Source: DASYQD01 sp036005845
Lineage (GTDB): Bacteria; Acidobacteriota; Thermoanaerobaculia; Multivoradales; JAIOJS01
DNA length: 48,781 nt
Assembly: GCA_036005845.1 (NCBI GenBank)
Contig: DASYQD010000129.1
Span: 1 to 48,781 of the forward strand
Reading direction: 5' to 3'
Notes under the pieces: model-generated
What the model was told of the DNA's origin: nothing
Seen by the model: only the letters and a program-made list of their open reading frames with translations
Database searches by the model: none
In this document: positions 16,081 to 28,097 of the stretch, piece by piece
Position numbering within the stretch: the stretch's first letter is position 1
Layout: every line of letters starts with the position of its first letter
Translations under genes and position numbers: made by a program

Positions 16081-19000
16081 ATGGCGCAAGCGATCGCGAT
16101 CGAGAAACAGCCGCGCGCGGACCACTATCGCCCGCGCCACGCCGTGCGGCTGATCACCGCCGCCGCCCTCTTCGACGGCCACGACGCGGCGATCAACATC
16201 ATGCGCCGCCTACTGCAGGCCTCCGGCGCCGAGATCGTGCACCTCGGCCACAACCGCGGCGTCGCCGAGATCGTCGACGCGGCGATCGAAGAGGACGCGC
16301 AGGGCCTCGCCATCACCAGCTACCAGGGCGGCCACGTCGAGTACTTCACCTACCTGCGCCAACTGCTCGACGAGCGCGGCGCGCGCCACGTGCGCATCTA
16401 CGGCGGCGGCGGCGGCGTCATCGTGCCGAGCGAGATCGAGGAGCTGCACCGGCGCGGCATCGACCGCATCTTCTCGCCCGAGGACGGCCGGCGCATGGGC
16501 CTGCAGGGGATGATCGACGTCGTCCTCGAAGGCTGCGACTTCGATCCCGCAGAGAAGCCGCTGCTCCCCGATGCCGATCCGTTCCAGCAGCTCGCGCGTG
16601 CGATCACGCTCGTCGAGCTGGGACGGCGGCGTCCCGCCATCCAGTGGGCCAACGGGCGCGAGGCCCGCGTCGCCGGCGTGACGCATGCAGCGCCGGTCGT
16701 CGGCCTCACCGGCACCGGCGGTGCCGGCAAGAGCAGTCTCACCGACGAGCTCGTCCTGCGCTTCGTGCACGACTTTCCCGACAAGAAGGTGGCGGTGCTC
16801 TGCGTCGATCCGACGAAGCGGCGCACCGGCGGCGCGCTGCTCGGCGACCGCATCCGCTTCAACACCGCCAAGCACCCGCGCGTCTACCTGCGCTCGCTGG
16901 CCACTCGCGGCGCGCGCGGCGAAGTGTCGGAGGCGTTGCGCGACGCGCTCGCCACGGTGCAGGAGAGCGGCGCCTTCGATTTGATCTTCCTCGAGACCGC
17001 CGGCATCGGCCAGGGCGACAGCGCCGTCGTCGACCTCTGCGACCTCGCGCTCTACGTGATGACGGCGGAGTTCGGCGCGCCGACGCAGCTCGAGAAGATC
17101 GACATGCTCGACTACGCCGACCTGGTGGCGATCAACAAGTTCAGCCGCCGCGGCAGCGAGGATGCGCTGCGCGCGGTGCGCAAGCAGTACCAGAGGAACC
17201 ACAAGCTCTTCTCGACGCCGCCCGAAACGCTGCCGATCTTCGGCACCAGCGCCGCCGACTTCCATGACCCCGGCGTCAACGCGCTCTACGGCCACCTCGT
17301 CGCCAAGCTCGTCGAGCGCCTCGAGCTGCCGTGGCAGAGCCGCTATCCCGCCGGTCCCGAGCGCACGACCGAGGCCGGCGGCCACGCCATCCCGGCGCAG
17401 CGCGAGCGCTACCTGGCCGAGATCAGCGAGAGGCTGCGCGGCTACCGGCAGTGGGCGGAGGAGCAGGCGGAGATCGCCGCCGAGCTCGAGGCAGTGGAGC
17501 GCACGATCAAGATTCTCGAGCGGAGAGGCAGCTCCACCGAGTCATCGCGAGGAGCGCAGCGACGAAGCGATCTCGATATCGAGATCGCCACGGGCCCTGC
17601 GGGCCCTCGCGATGACAATCCGGGAATTGCTGACCTGGTCGCAGAGCGCGACGCTCTGCGCGCTCGCCTCGACCCGCGCTGCCTGCAGATCCTCGAGGAC
17701 TGGCCGCAGTGGGACGCCGCCTACCGCGCCGACCGCTATCGCTACGAGGTGCGCGGCCGCGAGGTGGTGGTCGACAACTTCCGCGAGACGCTCTCCGGCA
17801 CGCGGGTGCCGAAAGTGGCGCGCCCGCTTTATCGCAGTTGGGGCGACCGCCTGCGCTGGCGCCTGCTCGAGAACGTGCCCGGCGAGTTCCCCTTCGCTGG
17901 CGGCGTCTTCCCCTTCAAGCGCACGCAGGAAGACCCGACGCGGATGTTCGCCGGCGAAGGCCCGGCCGAGCGCACGAACCGGCGCTTCCACTACCTCGCC
18001 GACGGCCAGCCGGCGAAGCGGCTGTCCACCGCCTTCGACTCCATCACCCTCTACGGCGAGGACCCCGACGAGCGCCCCGACATCTACGGCAAGATCGGCG
18101 AGAGCGGCGTCTCGGTGTTCACGGTGGAGGAGGCCGAGCAGCTCTACGCCGGCTTCGACCTCTGCGACCCGACGACCTCGGTGTCGATGACCATCAACGG
18201 ACCGGCGCCGACCATCCTCGCCTTCTTCTTCAACACCGCGATCCGCCAGCAGGCGCGCCAGCTGCTGCGGCGCGACGGGCGCCTCGACATCGCGGAAGAG
18301 CAGTGCCTGCAGCCCGACCACCTGCGCGGTTCGAGCTGGGAAGAGGTGCGCGCGCTGCTTTCCGACGAGGAGTACGAGCGGGTCGCCGCCGCGACGCTCG
18401 AGCAGGTCCGCGGCACCGTGCAAGCCGACATCCTCAAGGAAGACCAGGGGCAGAACACCTGCATCTTCTCGATCGAGTTCGCGCTGCGCATGATGGGTGA
18501 CGTGCAGCAGCTCTTCATCGAGCGCGACGTCCGCAACTTCTACAGCGTCTCGATCTCGGGGTACCACATCGCCGAGGCGGGCGCGAACCCCATCCACCAG
18601 CTCGCCTTCACCCTCGCCAACGGCTTCACCTACGTCGAGCTCTACCGCGCCCGCGGCATGGCGGTCGACGACTTCGCGCCCAACCTGTCGTTCTTCTTCA
18701 GCAACGGCATGGACAGCGAGTACTCGGTGATCGGCCGCGTCGCGCGCCGCACCTGGGCGGTGGCGATGCGCGACCTCTACGGCGGCAACGACCGCTCGCA
18801 GAAGCTCAAGTACCACATCCAGACGAGCGGCCGCTCGCTGCACGCTCAGGAGATCGAGTTCAACGACATCCGCACCACGTTGCAGGCGCTGCTCGCCACC
18901 TTCGACAACGCGCAGAGCCTGCACACCAACGCCTACGACGAGGCGATCACCACGCCCACCGAGGAGTCGGTGCGCCGGGCGATGGCGATCCAGCTCATCA

Positions 19001-19515
19001 TCAACAAGGAGTTCGGGCTCACCTTCTGCGAGAACGCTTCGCAGGGCAGCTTCGTGGTCGAGGAGCTCACCGAGCTCGTCGAGGAGGCGGTGCTCGAGGA
19101 GTTCGACCGTCTCACTGAGCGCGGCGGCGTGCTCGGCGCCATGGAGCTGCAGTACCAGCGCGGCAAGATCCAGGACGACTCGCTGGAGTACGAGACGCGC
19201 AAGCACTCGGGGGAGCTGCCCATCGTCGGCGTCAACACCTTCACGCCGCGCACCGATGCCGAAGCGAGCCCGGCACGCGAGATCGAGCTGTCGCGCGCCT
19301 CGCGGGAAGAGAAGGACGCCTGCATCGCGCGGCTGCGTGAGTTCCAGGCGGCCCACGCCAAGGAAGCTCCCGCGGCGCTCGCGAGGTTGCAGGAGGCAGC
19401 GACCTCGCACGGCAATCTCTTCGCCGCGTTGCTCGACGCCGCCGGCCACTGCAGCCTCGGGCAGATCACGCGCGCCCTCTACGCCGTGGGCGGCGAGTAC
19501 CGGCGCAACATCTGA
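16081..19515 (+). CDS. icmF: Fused isobutyryl-CoA mutase IcmF (B12-dependent)
   Basis: One 1,144-residue chain carries a B12-binding domain (DGHDA with cobalt ligand H34), a MeaB-like G-protein chaperone domain (P-loop GTGGAGKSS at 211-219, later NKFSRRG) and the TIM-barrel mutase domain (GGVFPFKRTQEDPTRMFAGE, and ISGYHIAEAGANP near residue 825). IcmF interconverts isobutyryl-CoA and n-butyryl-CoA, and some members act on related branched acyl-CoAs, with the G domain loading or guarding the cofactor. A palindromic repeat is translated at residues 488-512, in the linker between the G and mutase domains, and helps to explain why the protein exceeds the usual about 1,090 residues. The ATG lacks a Shine-Dalgarno; AATAAT at 16066-16071 could place the transcript start just ahead of it. 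Confidence 0.93.
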   Translation: MAQAIAIEKQPRADHYRPRHAVRLITAAALFDGHDAAINIMRRLLQASGAEIVHLGHNRGVAEIVDAAIEEDAQGLAITSYQGGHVEYFTYLRQLLDERGARHVRIYGGGGGVIVPSEIEELHRRGIDRIFSPEDGRRMGLQGMIDVVLEGCDFDPAEKPLLPDADPFQQLARAITLVELGRRRPAIQWANGREARVAGVTHAAPVVGLTGTGGAGKSSLTDELVLRFVHDFPDKKVAVLCVDPTKRRTGGALLGDRIRFNTAKHPRVYLRSLATRGARGEVSEALRDALATVQESGAFDLIFLETAGIGQGDSAVVDLCDLALYVMTAEFGAPTQLEKIDMLDYADLVAINKFSRRGSEDALRAVRKQYQRNHKLFSTPPETLPIFGTSAADFHDPGVNALYGHLVAKLVERLELPWQSRYPAGPERTTEAGGHAIPAQRERYLAEISERLRGYRQWAEEQAEIAAELEAVERTIKILERRGSSTESSRGAQRRSDLDIEIATGPAGPRDDNPGIADLVAERDALRARLDPRCLQILEDWPQWDAAYRADRYRYEVRGREVVVDNFRETLSGTRVPKVARPLYRSWGDRLRWRLLENVPGEFPFAGGVFPFKRTQEDPTRMFAGEGPAERTNRRFHYLADGQPAKRLSTAFDSITLYGEDPDERPDIYGKIGESGVSVFTVEEAEQLYAGFDLCDPTTSVSMTINGPAPTILAFFFNTAIRQQARQLLRRDGRLDIAEEQCLQPDHLRGSSWEEVRALLSDEEYERVAAATLEQVRGTVQADILKEDQGQNTCIFSIEFALRMMGDVQQLFIERDVRNFYSVSISGYHIAEAGANPIHQLAFTLANGFTYVELYRARGMAVDDFAPNLSFFFSNGMDSEYSVIGRVARRTWAVAMRDLYGGNDRSQKLKYHIQTSGRSLHAQEIEFNDIRTTLQALLATFDNAQSLHTNAYDEAITTPTEESVRRAMAIQLIINKEFGLTFCENASQGSFVVEELTELVEEAVLEEFDRLTERGGVLGAMELQYQRGKIQDDSLEYETRKHSGELPIVGVNTFTPRTDAEASPAREIELSRASREEKDACIARLREFQAAHAKEAPAALARLQEAATSHGNLFAALLDAAGHCSLGQITRALYAVGGEYRRNI
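17541..17616. repeat. Palindromic repeat copy D, inside icmF
   Basis: Arm 1 (17541-17577) begins GTCATCGCGAGGAGCGCAGC and ends GATCTCGAT. Arm 2 (17578-17616) is its facing partner, of the variant type with GGGCCCTGCGGGCCC. It is read in frame as SSRGAQRRSDLD followed by IEIATGPAGPRDDN. It sits in an inter-domain linker, and the frame is intact on both sides. Confidence 0.9.
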
Positions 19516-19566
19516 AGGCAGCCGGGCGGCGCCGGCGCGCGGCGCCGCCTTGCGCGAGCGCCGCCG

Positions 19567-21780
19567 TCAGTCGCTGAACGCGAATTCGTCGAGATAGAGG
19601 GCGCCGTGGGTGCCCGCCGTCTGGCCGCTCACCATGCCGGCGAAGACGTTGTTGATCTTCCCGCTCTGGGTGCCGGGCAGATCCGCCGAGATCACCTGCA
19701 CCCGGCCGGCGCTGTCCGGCACGCCGCCGACGTAGCGGGTCTTCCACACCGTCAGGTGCCCGGGATTGCCGGCCCGCCATTCGTAGTCGATGCGGGTGTT
19801 GTGGCCGTTGGGGTCGCCGACGGTGGCGAAGTTGGCGCTGCCCACGAACTGCAGCGCGTTGACGCTGTCGTTCCAGGAGTTGGCGATGATCGCCCAGGTG
19901 TTGGTGGCGGCGACGCGCGTGAGGTCGAAGGCGAGTCGCGTCTTGCTGGCTCCGGAGCCCTCCTTGAACGCCATCATCTGGAAGACGTTGGTCATCACCA
20001 GCGACTGCGGGTCGATGAAGAACGAACCGGTGAGCTTCGTCTCGTTGACGAAGCCGCCGGTCGGGCCAGCCATCACCCACGCTGGCAGCGAAGCGACCGA
20101 GGCAGGATCGAGGAGGTTGACGCGCAGCGCCTCGACGCTCTCCGGCGGCCCGAGCCCGGTCACCGGCGAGGCGAAGACGTTGTTCGCGCCGCGCGGGTTG
20201 GAGGTGGCCTGCTGCCACGCTGCGAGGGTGGCGAGCTCGAAGCCGTCGGCGAACAGGTAGCCGTAGAGCACCCACTCGGCGCCGTTGCCGGTGAAGGTGC
20301 CGGTGGACTCGCCGGGGCCGCCGACGGCGAGGTCGGTGTAGCCGTTGCCGTCGAAGTCGCCGGCGGCGAGCGCGCGTCCGAAGAGGTCGCCCTGCTCGTT
20401 GGCGTCGGGCACTCCCGGCTTGTTCTGCTGGAAGACCTTGCCGGCCTCCTTGGTGAGGCTGAGCGGGGAGCCGTGCAGGATGGTGACCTCGCCCACCGCG
20501 GCGAATCCCTCGAGGTACTCGCCCGGCGCCGCGATGGCGAGGTCGTCGAAGCCGTCGCGGTCGAAGTCGCCCGCCGCCATCGCCTGGCCCCAGACGTCCC
20601 AGCCTTCGCTCTCGCCGAGCGTGGTGCTGCTCTGGTCCATCGCGAAGGCGTTGTCGGTAGTGATCCCCGCCGCCGAGCCCGGGAAGACCTGGACCCTGCC
20701 GGCATCGGTGACGACCGAGCCGTCGGGCTGCTCGACGTCCTCGTAGGGCGCGGCGACGGCGACGTCGTCGAATCCGTCGCCGTCGAAGTCGGCGACCGCG
20801 AGGGCGTAGCCGAGGTTGTCGCCGGTCTCGTCGACGTCGGGCACGCCGCTGTCGTCCTGCGTCCAGAGCTGGTTGCCCAAGGCGGTGAGCCCCGTGGAGC
20901 TGCCGTAGATGACCTGGAAGCCGCCGCCGTCGTTCTCGCCCGGCACGCCGACCACGAGGTCCGCAAGACCGTCGCCGTCGAAGTCGCCGGCGGCGAGCGC
21001 GGCCCCGAAGAAGTCCTCGCTCTCGTCGCTGCCGTCCATGCCGGGGAGGTCCTGGGTGAAGACGCGCAGGCTGGAGGTGGCCAACCCGCTCGGCGAGCCG
21101 TAGACGACGATCATCCTGCCGGCGAAGTGGTCGAAGTCGGAGGAGTAGGCGCCGTTGCCGATCGCCAGGTCGTCGAAGGTGTCGCCGTTGAAGTCCGCCG
21201 CGGCCAGGGCGGAGCCCAGGCCGCGGTACACGAGGCTGCGTTCCTCGTTGCACGTGCCGACGGGTGGGCAGGAGTTGCCACCGATGCCGGGGGTGCTCTC
21301 GTCGAAGTACTGCGCGGCCCACGTCACCAGACCGCTGGACGAACCGAAGTAGACGCGCACGTAACCGTGTCCGCCGGTGCCGCTGATCGCGAGGTCGTCG
21401 AAGTGGTCACCGTTGAAGTCGCCGCTGGCCAGCGCGTAGCCGGTGCCGTAGTCGGACGGGCCGGCGATCTTGGTGACGCTGCCGGTGAGGCCCCTGCCGG
21501 CGGCACCGAGGCGCACGAGGACCATCCCGACGCTCGGTCCCAGCGTGTCGTCGCCGGGGATCCCGGTGGCCAGGTCGGCCACGCCGTCGCCGTTGAAGTC
21601 GCCGGCCGCGACGGCGCTGCCGAAGGCGTCGCCGCTGGCCGGCCCCGATCCCGAGAGGGTGGCCTCGACGTGGAAGCCGGCGTTGACGGAGTAGAGCCCT
21701 ATCGCTCCCGCCGGCAGTGCGGACAGGCAGAGAGCCGCCGCGAACATCGCGATCTGTTGCATCCGAGCAAGGTGTCGCAT
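19567..21780 (-). CDS. Secreted FG-GAP (integrin-like beta-propeller) protein
   Basis: The 737-residue protein starts with a signal peptide (MFAAALCLSALPAGA) and is preceded by AAGGAGG (21788-21794) at 7 nt. Seven FG-GAP repeats follow, each with a calcium-loop core: DFNGDGVADL, DFNGDHFDDL, DFNGDTFDDL, DFDGDGLADL, DFDGDGFDDV, DFDRDGFDDL and DFDGNGYTDL. Seven is the number needed for a closed propeller. After LFADGFELATLAAW comes a beta-rich C-terminal domain of about 220 residues that may be lectin- or jelly-roll-like. It should bind calcium outside the cell; the ligand is unknown. It is divergent from the sigma-factor gene. Confidence 0.88.
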   Translation of the reverse strand: MRHLARMQQIAMFAAALCLSALPAGAIGLYSVNAGFHVEATLSGSGPASGDAFGSAVAAGDFNGDGVADLATGIPGDDTLGPSVGMVLVRLGAAGRGLTGSVTKIAGPSDYGTGYALASGDFNGDHFDDLAISGTGGHGYVRVYFGSSSGLVTWAAQYFDESTPGIGGNSCPPVGTCNEERSLVYRGLGSALAAADFNGDTFDDLAIGNGAYSSDFDHFAGRMIVVYGSPSGLATSSLRVFTQDLPGMDGSDESEDFFGAALAAGDFDGDGLADLVVGVPGENDGGGFQVIYGSSTGLTALGNQLWTQDDSGVPDVDETGDNLGYALAVADFDGDGFDDVAVAAPYEDVEQPDGSVVTDAGRVQVFPGSAAGITTDNAFAMDQSSTTLGESEGWDVWGQAMAAGDFDRDGFDDLAIAAPGEYLEGFAAVGEVTILHGSPLSLTKEAGKVFQQNKPGVPDANEQGDLFGRALAAGDFDGNGYTDLAVGGPGESTGTFTGNGAEWVLYGYLFADGFELATLAAWQQATSNPRGANNVFASPVTGLGPPESVEALRVNLLDPASVASLPAWVMAGPTGGFVNETKLTGSFFIDPQSLVMTNVFQMMAFKEGSGASKTRLAFDLTRVAATNTWAIIANSWNDSVNALQFVGSANFATVGDPNGHNTRIDYEWRAGNPGHLTVWKTRYVGGVPDSAGRVQVISADLPGTQSGKINNVFAGMVSGQTAGTHGALYLDEFAFSD

Positions 21781-21874
21781 GGTGGAGCCTCCTTGCTCTC
21801 GGACGCGGGGGAATCAGGTCACAGCCGACACGCCCCGGCGGGAGTAGACTTTTCGCAGCTTTTTCGGCCGACTC

Positions 21875-22455
21875 ATGAGCGCCCGCGCCGAGATCCCTCC
21901 CGCCGAGGTGACCGGCCTCCTGCAGGCCTGGCGAGGCGGCGACTCCGCAGCGGAATCGCGCCTGCTCGCCATCGTCTACGACGAGCTGCAGCGGATCGCG
22001 CGCCGGCACCTGGCCCGCGAGACGCCGGGCCACACGTTGCAGACGACGGCGCTGGTGAACGAGACCTACCTCCGGCTGCTCGGCCAGAAGGGCGTCGCCT
22101 GGGCCGATCGCGCCCATTTTTTCGCGATTGCTTCGACGATGATGCGGCGCATCCTCGTCGACCACGCGCGGGCGCGGCTCGCCGGCAAGCGCGCCCACCG
22201 CGAGCTGCCGCTGAGCGTCGCCACCGGTCTGCCGGCACCGGGCGGCCGCGAGGTCGAGCTGCTCGATCTCGACGGCGCGCTGGACCTGCTGGCGCGCGAG
22301 CAGCCGCGTACCGCCCGCATCGTCGAGATGCGCTTCTTCGGCGGCCTCGAGAACGCCGAGATCGGCGCCGTGCTCGAGCTCTCGGAGCGGACCGTCGAGC
22401 GCGAGTGGTCATACGCACGGGCGTGGCTGCGGCGCGAGCTCCAGCGAGCGCGCGC

Positions 22456-22459
<4 letters not shown>
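21875..22459 (+). CDS. ECF sigma factor, kinase-linked type
   Basis: A 194-residue sigma factor. Region 2 contains LQTTALVNETYLRLLGQK and AHFFAIASTMMRRILVDHAR, hallmarks of the ECF subgroup found beside serine/threonine kinases (Sig-70_X6/ECF43-like). Region 4 has FGGLENAEIGAVLELSERTVEREW. No anti-sigma factor is adjacent. Instead its TGA overlaps the kinase ATG (ATGA at 22456-22459), so the two are made together. In characterised ECF43 cases the kinase phosphorylates and activates the sigma factor; that mode is inferred here. TAGACT at 21845-21850 could be its -10 box. No Shine-Dalgarno is seen. Confidence 0.88.
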
Positions 22460-25302
<2,843 letters not shown>

Positions 25303-25322
25303 ACGGAAGGCGCGGTAGGGGC

Positions 25323-25352
25323 TTGCGCGACGACTCGCGGCTTCGATATGCT
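25323..25352 (+). promoter_or_regulatory. Putative promoter of the secreted paralog pair
   Basis: TTGCGC (25323-25328) and TATGCT (25347-25352) are 18 nt apart. The -10 box ends 8 nt before the ATG at 25361, which predicts a leaderless or nearly leaderless transcript. This is the best -35/-10 pair seen in the window. Confidence 0.45.
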
Positions 25353-25360
25353 GTGATCAC

Positions 25361-26449
25361 ATGGACGAGGGAAGCCCCGAGCAGAGGCCGCTGAGCCATC
25401 GCAACCATCGCCGTGGCGCTCGGAGCCGAGCCCTCGCGCTTGCGGCGTTCGCGCTGGCGCTCTTCTCGGCTGCGGCACAGGCGCGTGACCTCACGCTGAC
25501 CTTCACACCCGACCTGCCGACGTGGGCCGACAGCGTGCGGCTGCGCGTAGCCGGCGAAGTCACGACCTCCTGCGGGTCCTCGGTCATGCACCTCGCCAAC
25601 GTGCGCAAGCCGACGATGCTCGGCACACAGCTCGTCGTCCAGGTCGACCTGGTGGAGGACACCTGCACGCTGCTGACGCCTCCGATCACGGTCCCATTCG
25701 TCGCCGAGGCGGACCTCGGCCACCTCCTGCCGGGATCGACGATCGTGCGGGTCCACGACCTCGCCTTCGGCGCCGTGGCGCAGCAGACCCTGCTGGTCTA
25801 CGACGTGAGCCGCCTGGGTCTGGAAACGTCCACGGCGACGAGCAACGACCCGGTGGCGCTCGACGTCACCTATTACGACGGCTGCTCGTCGATCGTTCCG
25901 CAGGTGGATGGTCACGTGATCACGCTGACCTACACCGACGGTTGTTACGTCCTGCCGCCGCCGCCGTTCCTCACCCGCAATCAGGTCTACGTCGGCCCCC
26001 TGCCTCCCGGCGACTACGAGGTGCGGCTGGTAGAGCCTTTCAATTACCCGGGGCCGGCCCTGAAGCGGGTGCCGCTGCACGTCTGGGACGCCGCCGGCTG
26101 CGTGCCGACCGACGACAGTCTTTGCCTCCACGACGGGCGTTTTCGACTCAGAGCGAGCTGGCGCGCCTTCGACGGCAGCGTCGGCAATGCCCACGCGGCG
26201 CCGCTGCCCGGCAACGATGGCACGGGGCTGCTCTGGTTCTTCGCCCCCGACAACGCCGAGCTGACGGTGAAGGTGCTCGACGCCTGCGGCGTCGACGGCC
26301 ACTGGTGGGTCTTCGTCGCTTCGGCGTCGACGGTGGAGTACACACTGACCGTCACCGACACCAAGACCGGGGCCGAACGCATCTATCGCAACGCGCTCGG
26401 CAACGTGCCGGACCTGATCGCCGACACTGGCGCCTTCGCCTGCCCATGA
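25361..26449 (+). CDS. Secreted protein of unknown function, paralog 1
   Basis: The protein has 362 residues with a long signal peptide (basic start, then ALALAAFALALFSAAAQA). The N-terminal about 230 residues look beta-rich with Cys pairs and may form Ig-like domains. The C-terminal about 120 residues (from GCVPTDDSLCLHDGRFRLRA to the terminal ADTGAFACP) form a domain I recall as recurrent in secreted proteins of Thermoanaerobaculia-type Acidobacteriota; its function is not known to me. The next gene is a full-length paralog with the same layout, and the two overlap by ATGA (26446-26449). No catalytic motif is recognised. Confidence 0.75.
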   Translation: MDEGSPEQRPLSHRNHRRGARSRALALAAFALALFSAAAQARDLTLTFTPDLPTWADSVRLRVAGEVTTSCGSSVMHLANVRKPTMLGTQLVVQVDLVEDTCTLLTPPITVPFVAEADLGHLLPGSTIVRVHDLAFGAVAQQTLLVYDVSRLGLETSTATSNDPVALDVTYYDGCSSIVPQVDGHVITLTYTDGCYVLPPPPFLTRNQVYVGPLPPGDYEVRLVEPFNYPGPALKRVPLHVWDAAGCVPTDDSLCLHDGRFRLRASWRAFDGSVGNAHAAPLPGNDGTGLLWFFAPDNAELTVKVLDACGVDGHWWVFVASASTVEYTLTVTDTKTGAERIYRNALGNVPDLIADTGAFACP

Positions 26450-27504
26450 CCGACGCCGTCATCACTCGCCGCTCCCGATGCGGCCGCGTCGTGGCGGCCG
26501 CGGCGCTGGCGCTCGTTGCCGTCGCGGCGCCCCTGGCCGCGCAGACGGTGACGGAAGTGTCGATCTCACCTTCGCCTCCCACCTGGCGCGATTTGGTGGA
26601 AGTGAACGTCGCCGGCACGATGCCCGGCAACTGCATCCCCATCGTCGGGCCGCCGAACGTCGTCTCGATCGGTGCGGCGAGCTACCGCATCGACCTGCTG
26701 GTCGCGGCCGCCTGCCCGCCGCTGAGCACTGGCGCCATCCCCTTCCGCACGCATGCGGCGCTGCCGGCGCTTTACCCCGGCAGCTACTCGCTGCGGGTCT
26801 TCGATGCCGGCGGGGCCACCGTGGCGCAGCAGACGTTCCAGGTCTACGAGGTCGCCGACGCGGTGCTCGAGCTGCCGCCGGTATCGACCGCCGATCACCC
26901 CGGCTCGCTGCGGCTCACCTGGCTGGCGGGTGCCGGCACGCCCGCGGCCACGGTGGTAGTCGACGGCCACGTCGTCGAGGTTCGCGTCTCGTCGCCGCCG
27001 GCCTTTCCGCCCACTCAGCTGGCGACGCTCGATGTGCCTCTGCCGCCGCTCGCGGAAGGTGCCTACGAGCTGCGAGTGCTGTTGCCGAGGTTCTCGCCGG
27101 AGTTCCCGGGGCTGGTGCGCGGCGGCGAGCTCCACGTGCTGCGTGCGGCGGGCTGCGTGCCGGACGCGACGACGCTCTGCCTGCACGACGGCCGTTTCCG
27201 CATCACCGCCACTTGGCGCGACTTCGTCGGCCGCACCGGCGCCGCGCACGCCGCGCCGCTCGTCGACAACGACGGCTCGGGGCTGCTCTGGTTCTTCGGC
27301 GCCGACAACGCCGAGCTGACGGTGAAGGTGCTCGACGCCTGCACCATTTCGCAGCGCTGGTGGACGTTCGTCTCGTCGAGCTCGACGGTCGAGTACACGC
27401 TCACCGTCACTGACACGGTGACCGGCGCGACCCGCACCTACAGCAACCCGCTCGGCCAGCTGCCGCGGCTCGTCGCCGACACCGGCGCCTTCGCCTGTCC
27501 GTAG
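26446..27504 (+). CDS. Secreted protein of unknown function, paralog 2
   Basis: The protein has 352 residues starting at the ATG that overlaps the stop of paralog 1; the signal peptide is VVAAAALALVAVAAPLAA. Layout matches its neighbour: beta-rich N-terminal part, then GCVPDATTLCLHDGRFRITA, GLLWFFGADNAELTVKVLDA, VEYTLTVTDTVTGATRTY and a terminal ADTGAFACP. A 40-nt block (27303-27342) is identical to 26248-26287 in paralog 1, while surrounding sequence differs, which suggests duplication with later gene conversion. Co-translation implies that both products are needed together. Function unknown. Confidence 0.75.
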   Translation: MTDAVITRRSRCGRVVAAAALALVAVAAPLAAQTVTEVSISPSPPTWRDLVEVNVAGTMPGNCIPIVGPPNVVSIGAASYRIDLLVAAACPPLSTGAIPFRTHAALPALYPGSYSLRVFDAGGATVAQQTFQVYEVADAVLELPPVSTADHPGSLRLTWLAGAGTPAATVVVDGHVVEVRVSSPPAFPPTQLATLDVPLPPLAEGAYELRVLLPRFSPEFPGLVRGGELHVLRAAGCVPDATTLCLHDGRFRITATWRDFVGRTGAAHAAPLVDNDGSGLLWFFGADNAELTVKVLDACTISQRWWTFVSSSSTVEYTLTVTDTVTGATRTYSNPLGQLPRLVADTGAFACP

Positions 27505-27516
27505 ACGCGACTGCGC

Positions 27517-27522
27517 GATAAT
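27517..27522 (+). promoter_or_regulatory. Putative -10 box upstream of the DinB gene
   Basis: GATAAT lies 30 nt before the ATG at 27553, in the 48-nt gap after the paralog pair. It matches TATAAT at five of six positions. No -35 is visible. Confidence 0.3.
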
Positions 27523-27552
27523 GGGCCGCCTCGGACGCGGTCCACGACGACG

Positions 27553-28056
27553 ATGGCGAAGCCCGACCTGCCGCAGCTCTCGCGCTCGCTGCTCGCCTAC
27601 ACGATGTGGGCGGACACCCATTTCCTCGACGCGCTGGCGACGATCCCCGCCGAGCACCTGACGGTCGCCACCGGCACCAGCTTCGGCTCGCTGCTCGGCA
27701 CCATGGCGCACATCCTCGGCTCCGAGCAGGTCTGGCTCGGCCGCTTCGTCGGCGCGCCGCTCGAGCGCTATCCGGAGGTCGCCGACTGGCCCGATCTGGC
27801 GTCAGTGCGCGCCGGCTTCGAGGAGCTGTGGCCGGGCATGGAGTTCCTCCTCGCCTCGCTGAGCGAGGAACAGCTGGCGACCGAGCTGTCGTGGATCTCG
27901 CGCGGCGGCAACAGCTACCGCCGGCCGCTGTGGGAGGCGCTCGTCCACATGAGCCACCACTCGGGCTACCACCGCGGCCAGCTCACCACCATGCTGCGCC
28001 AGCTCGGGCACCCGGCGCCTTCTACCGATCTCATTGGCTGGTTCGCGAATCACTGA
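27553..28056 (+). CDS. DinB-family putative metal-dependent enzyme
   Basis: The protein has 167 residues and the four-helix DinB/YfiT pattern: MWADTHFLDAL in helix 1, MAHILGSEQVWLGRF with the first metal-binding His, and HMSHHSGYHRGQLTTMLRQL with the remaining His ligands. Such proteins bind Zn or Ni and include thiol-dependent transferases such as bacillithiol- or mycothiol-S-transferases. The substrate cannot be predicted. It starts the long plus-strand run and is followed 41 nt later by a response regulator. Confidence 0.85.
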   Translation: MAKPDLPQLSRSLLAYTMWADTHFLDALATIPAEHLTVATGTSFGSLLGTMAHILGSEQVWLGRFVGAPLERYPEVADWPDLASVRAGFEELWPGMEFLLASLSEEQLATELSWISRGGNSYRRPLWEALVHMSHHSGYHRGQLTTMLRQLGHPAPSTDLIGWFANH

Positions 28057-28097
28057 CATCGGCGACAGGTATGCTTGGCGCCACCGGAGGAAGCCCT

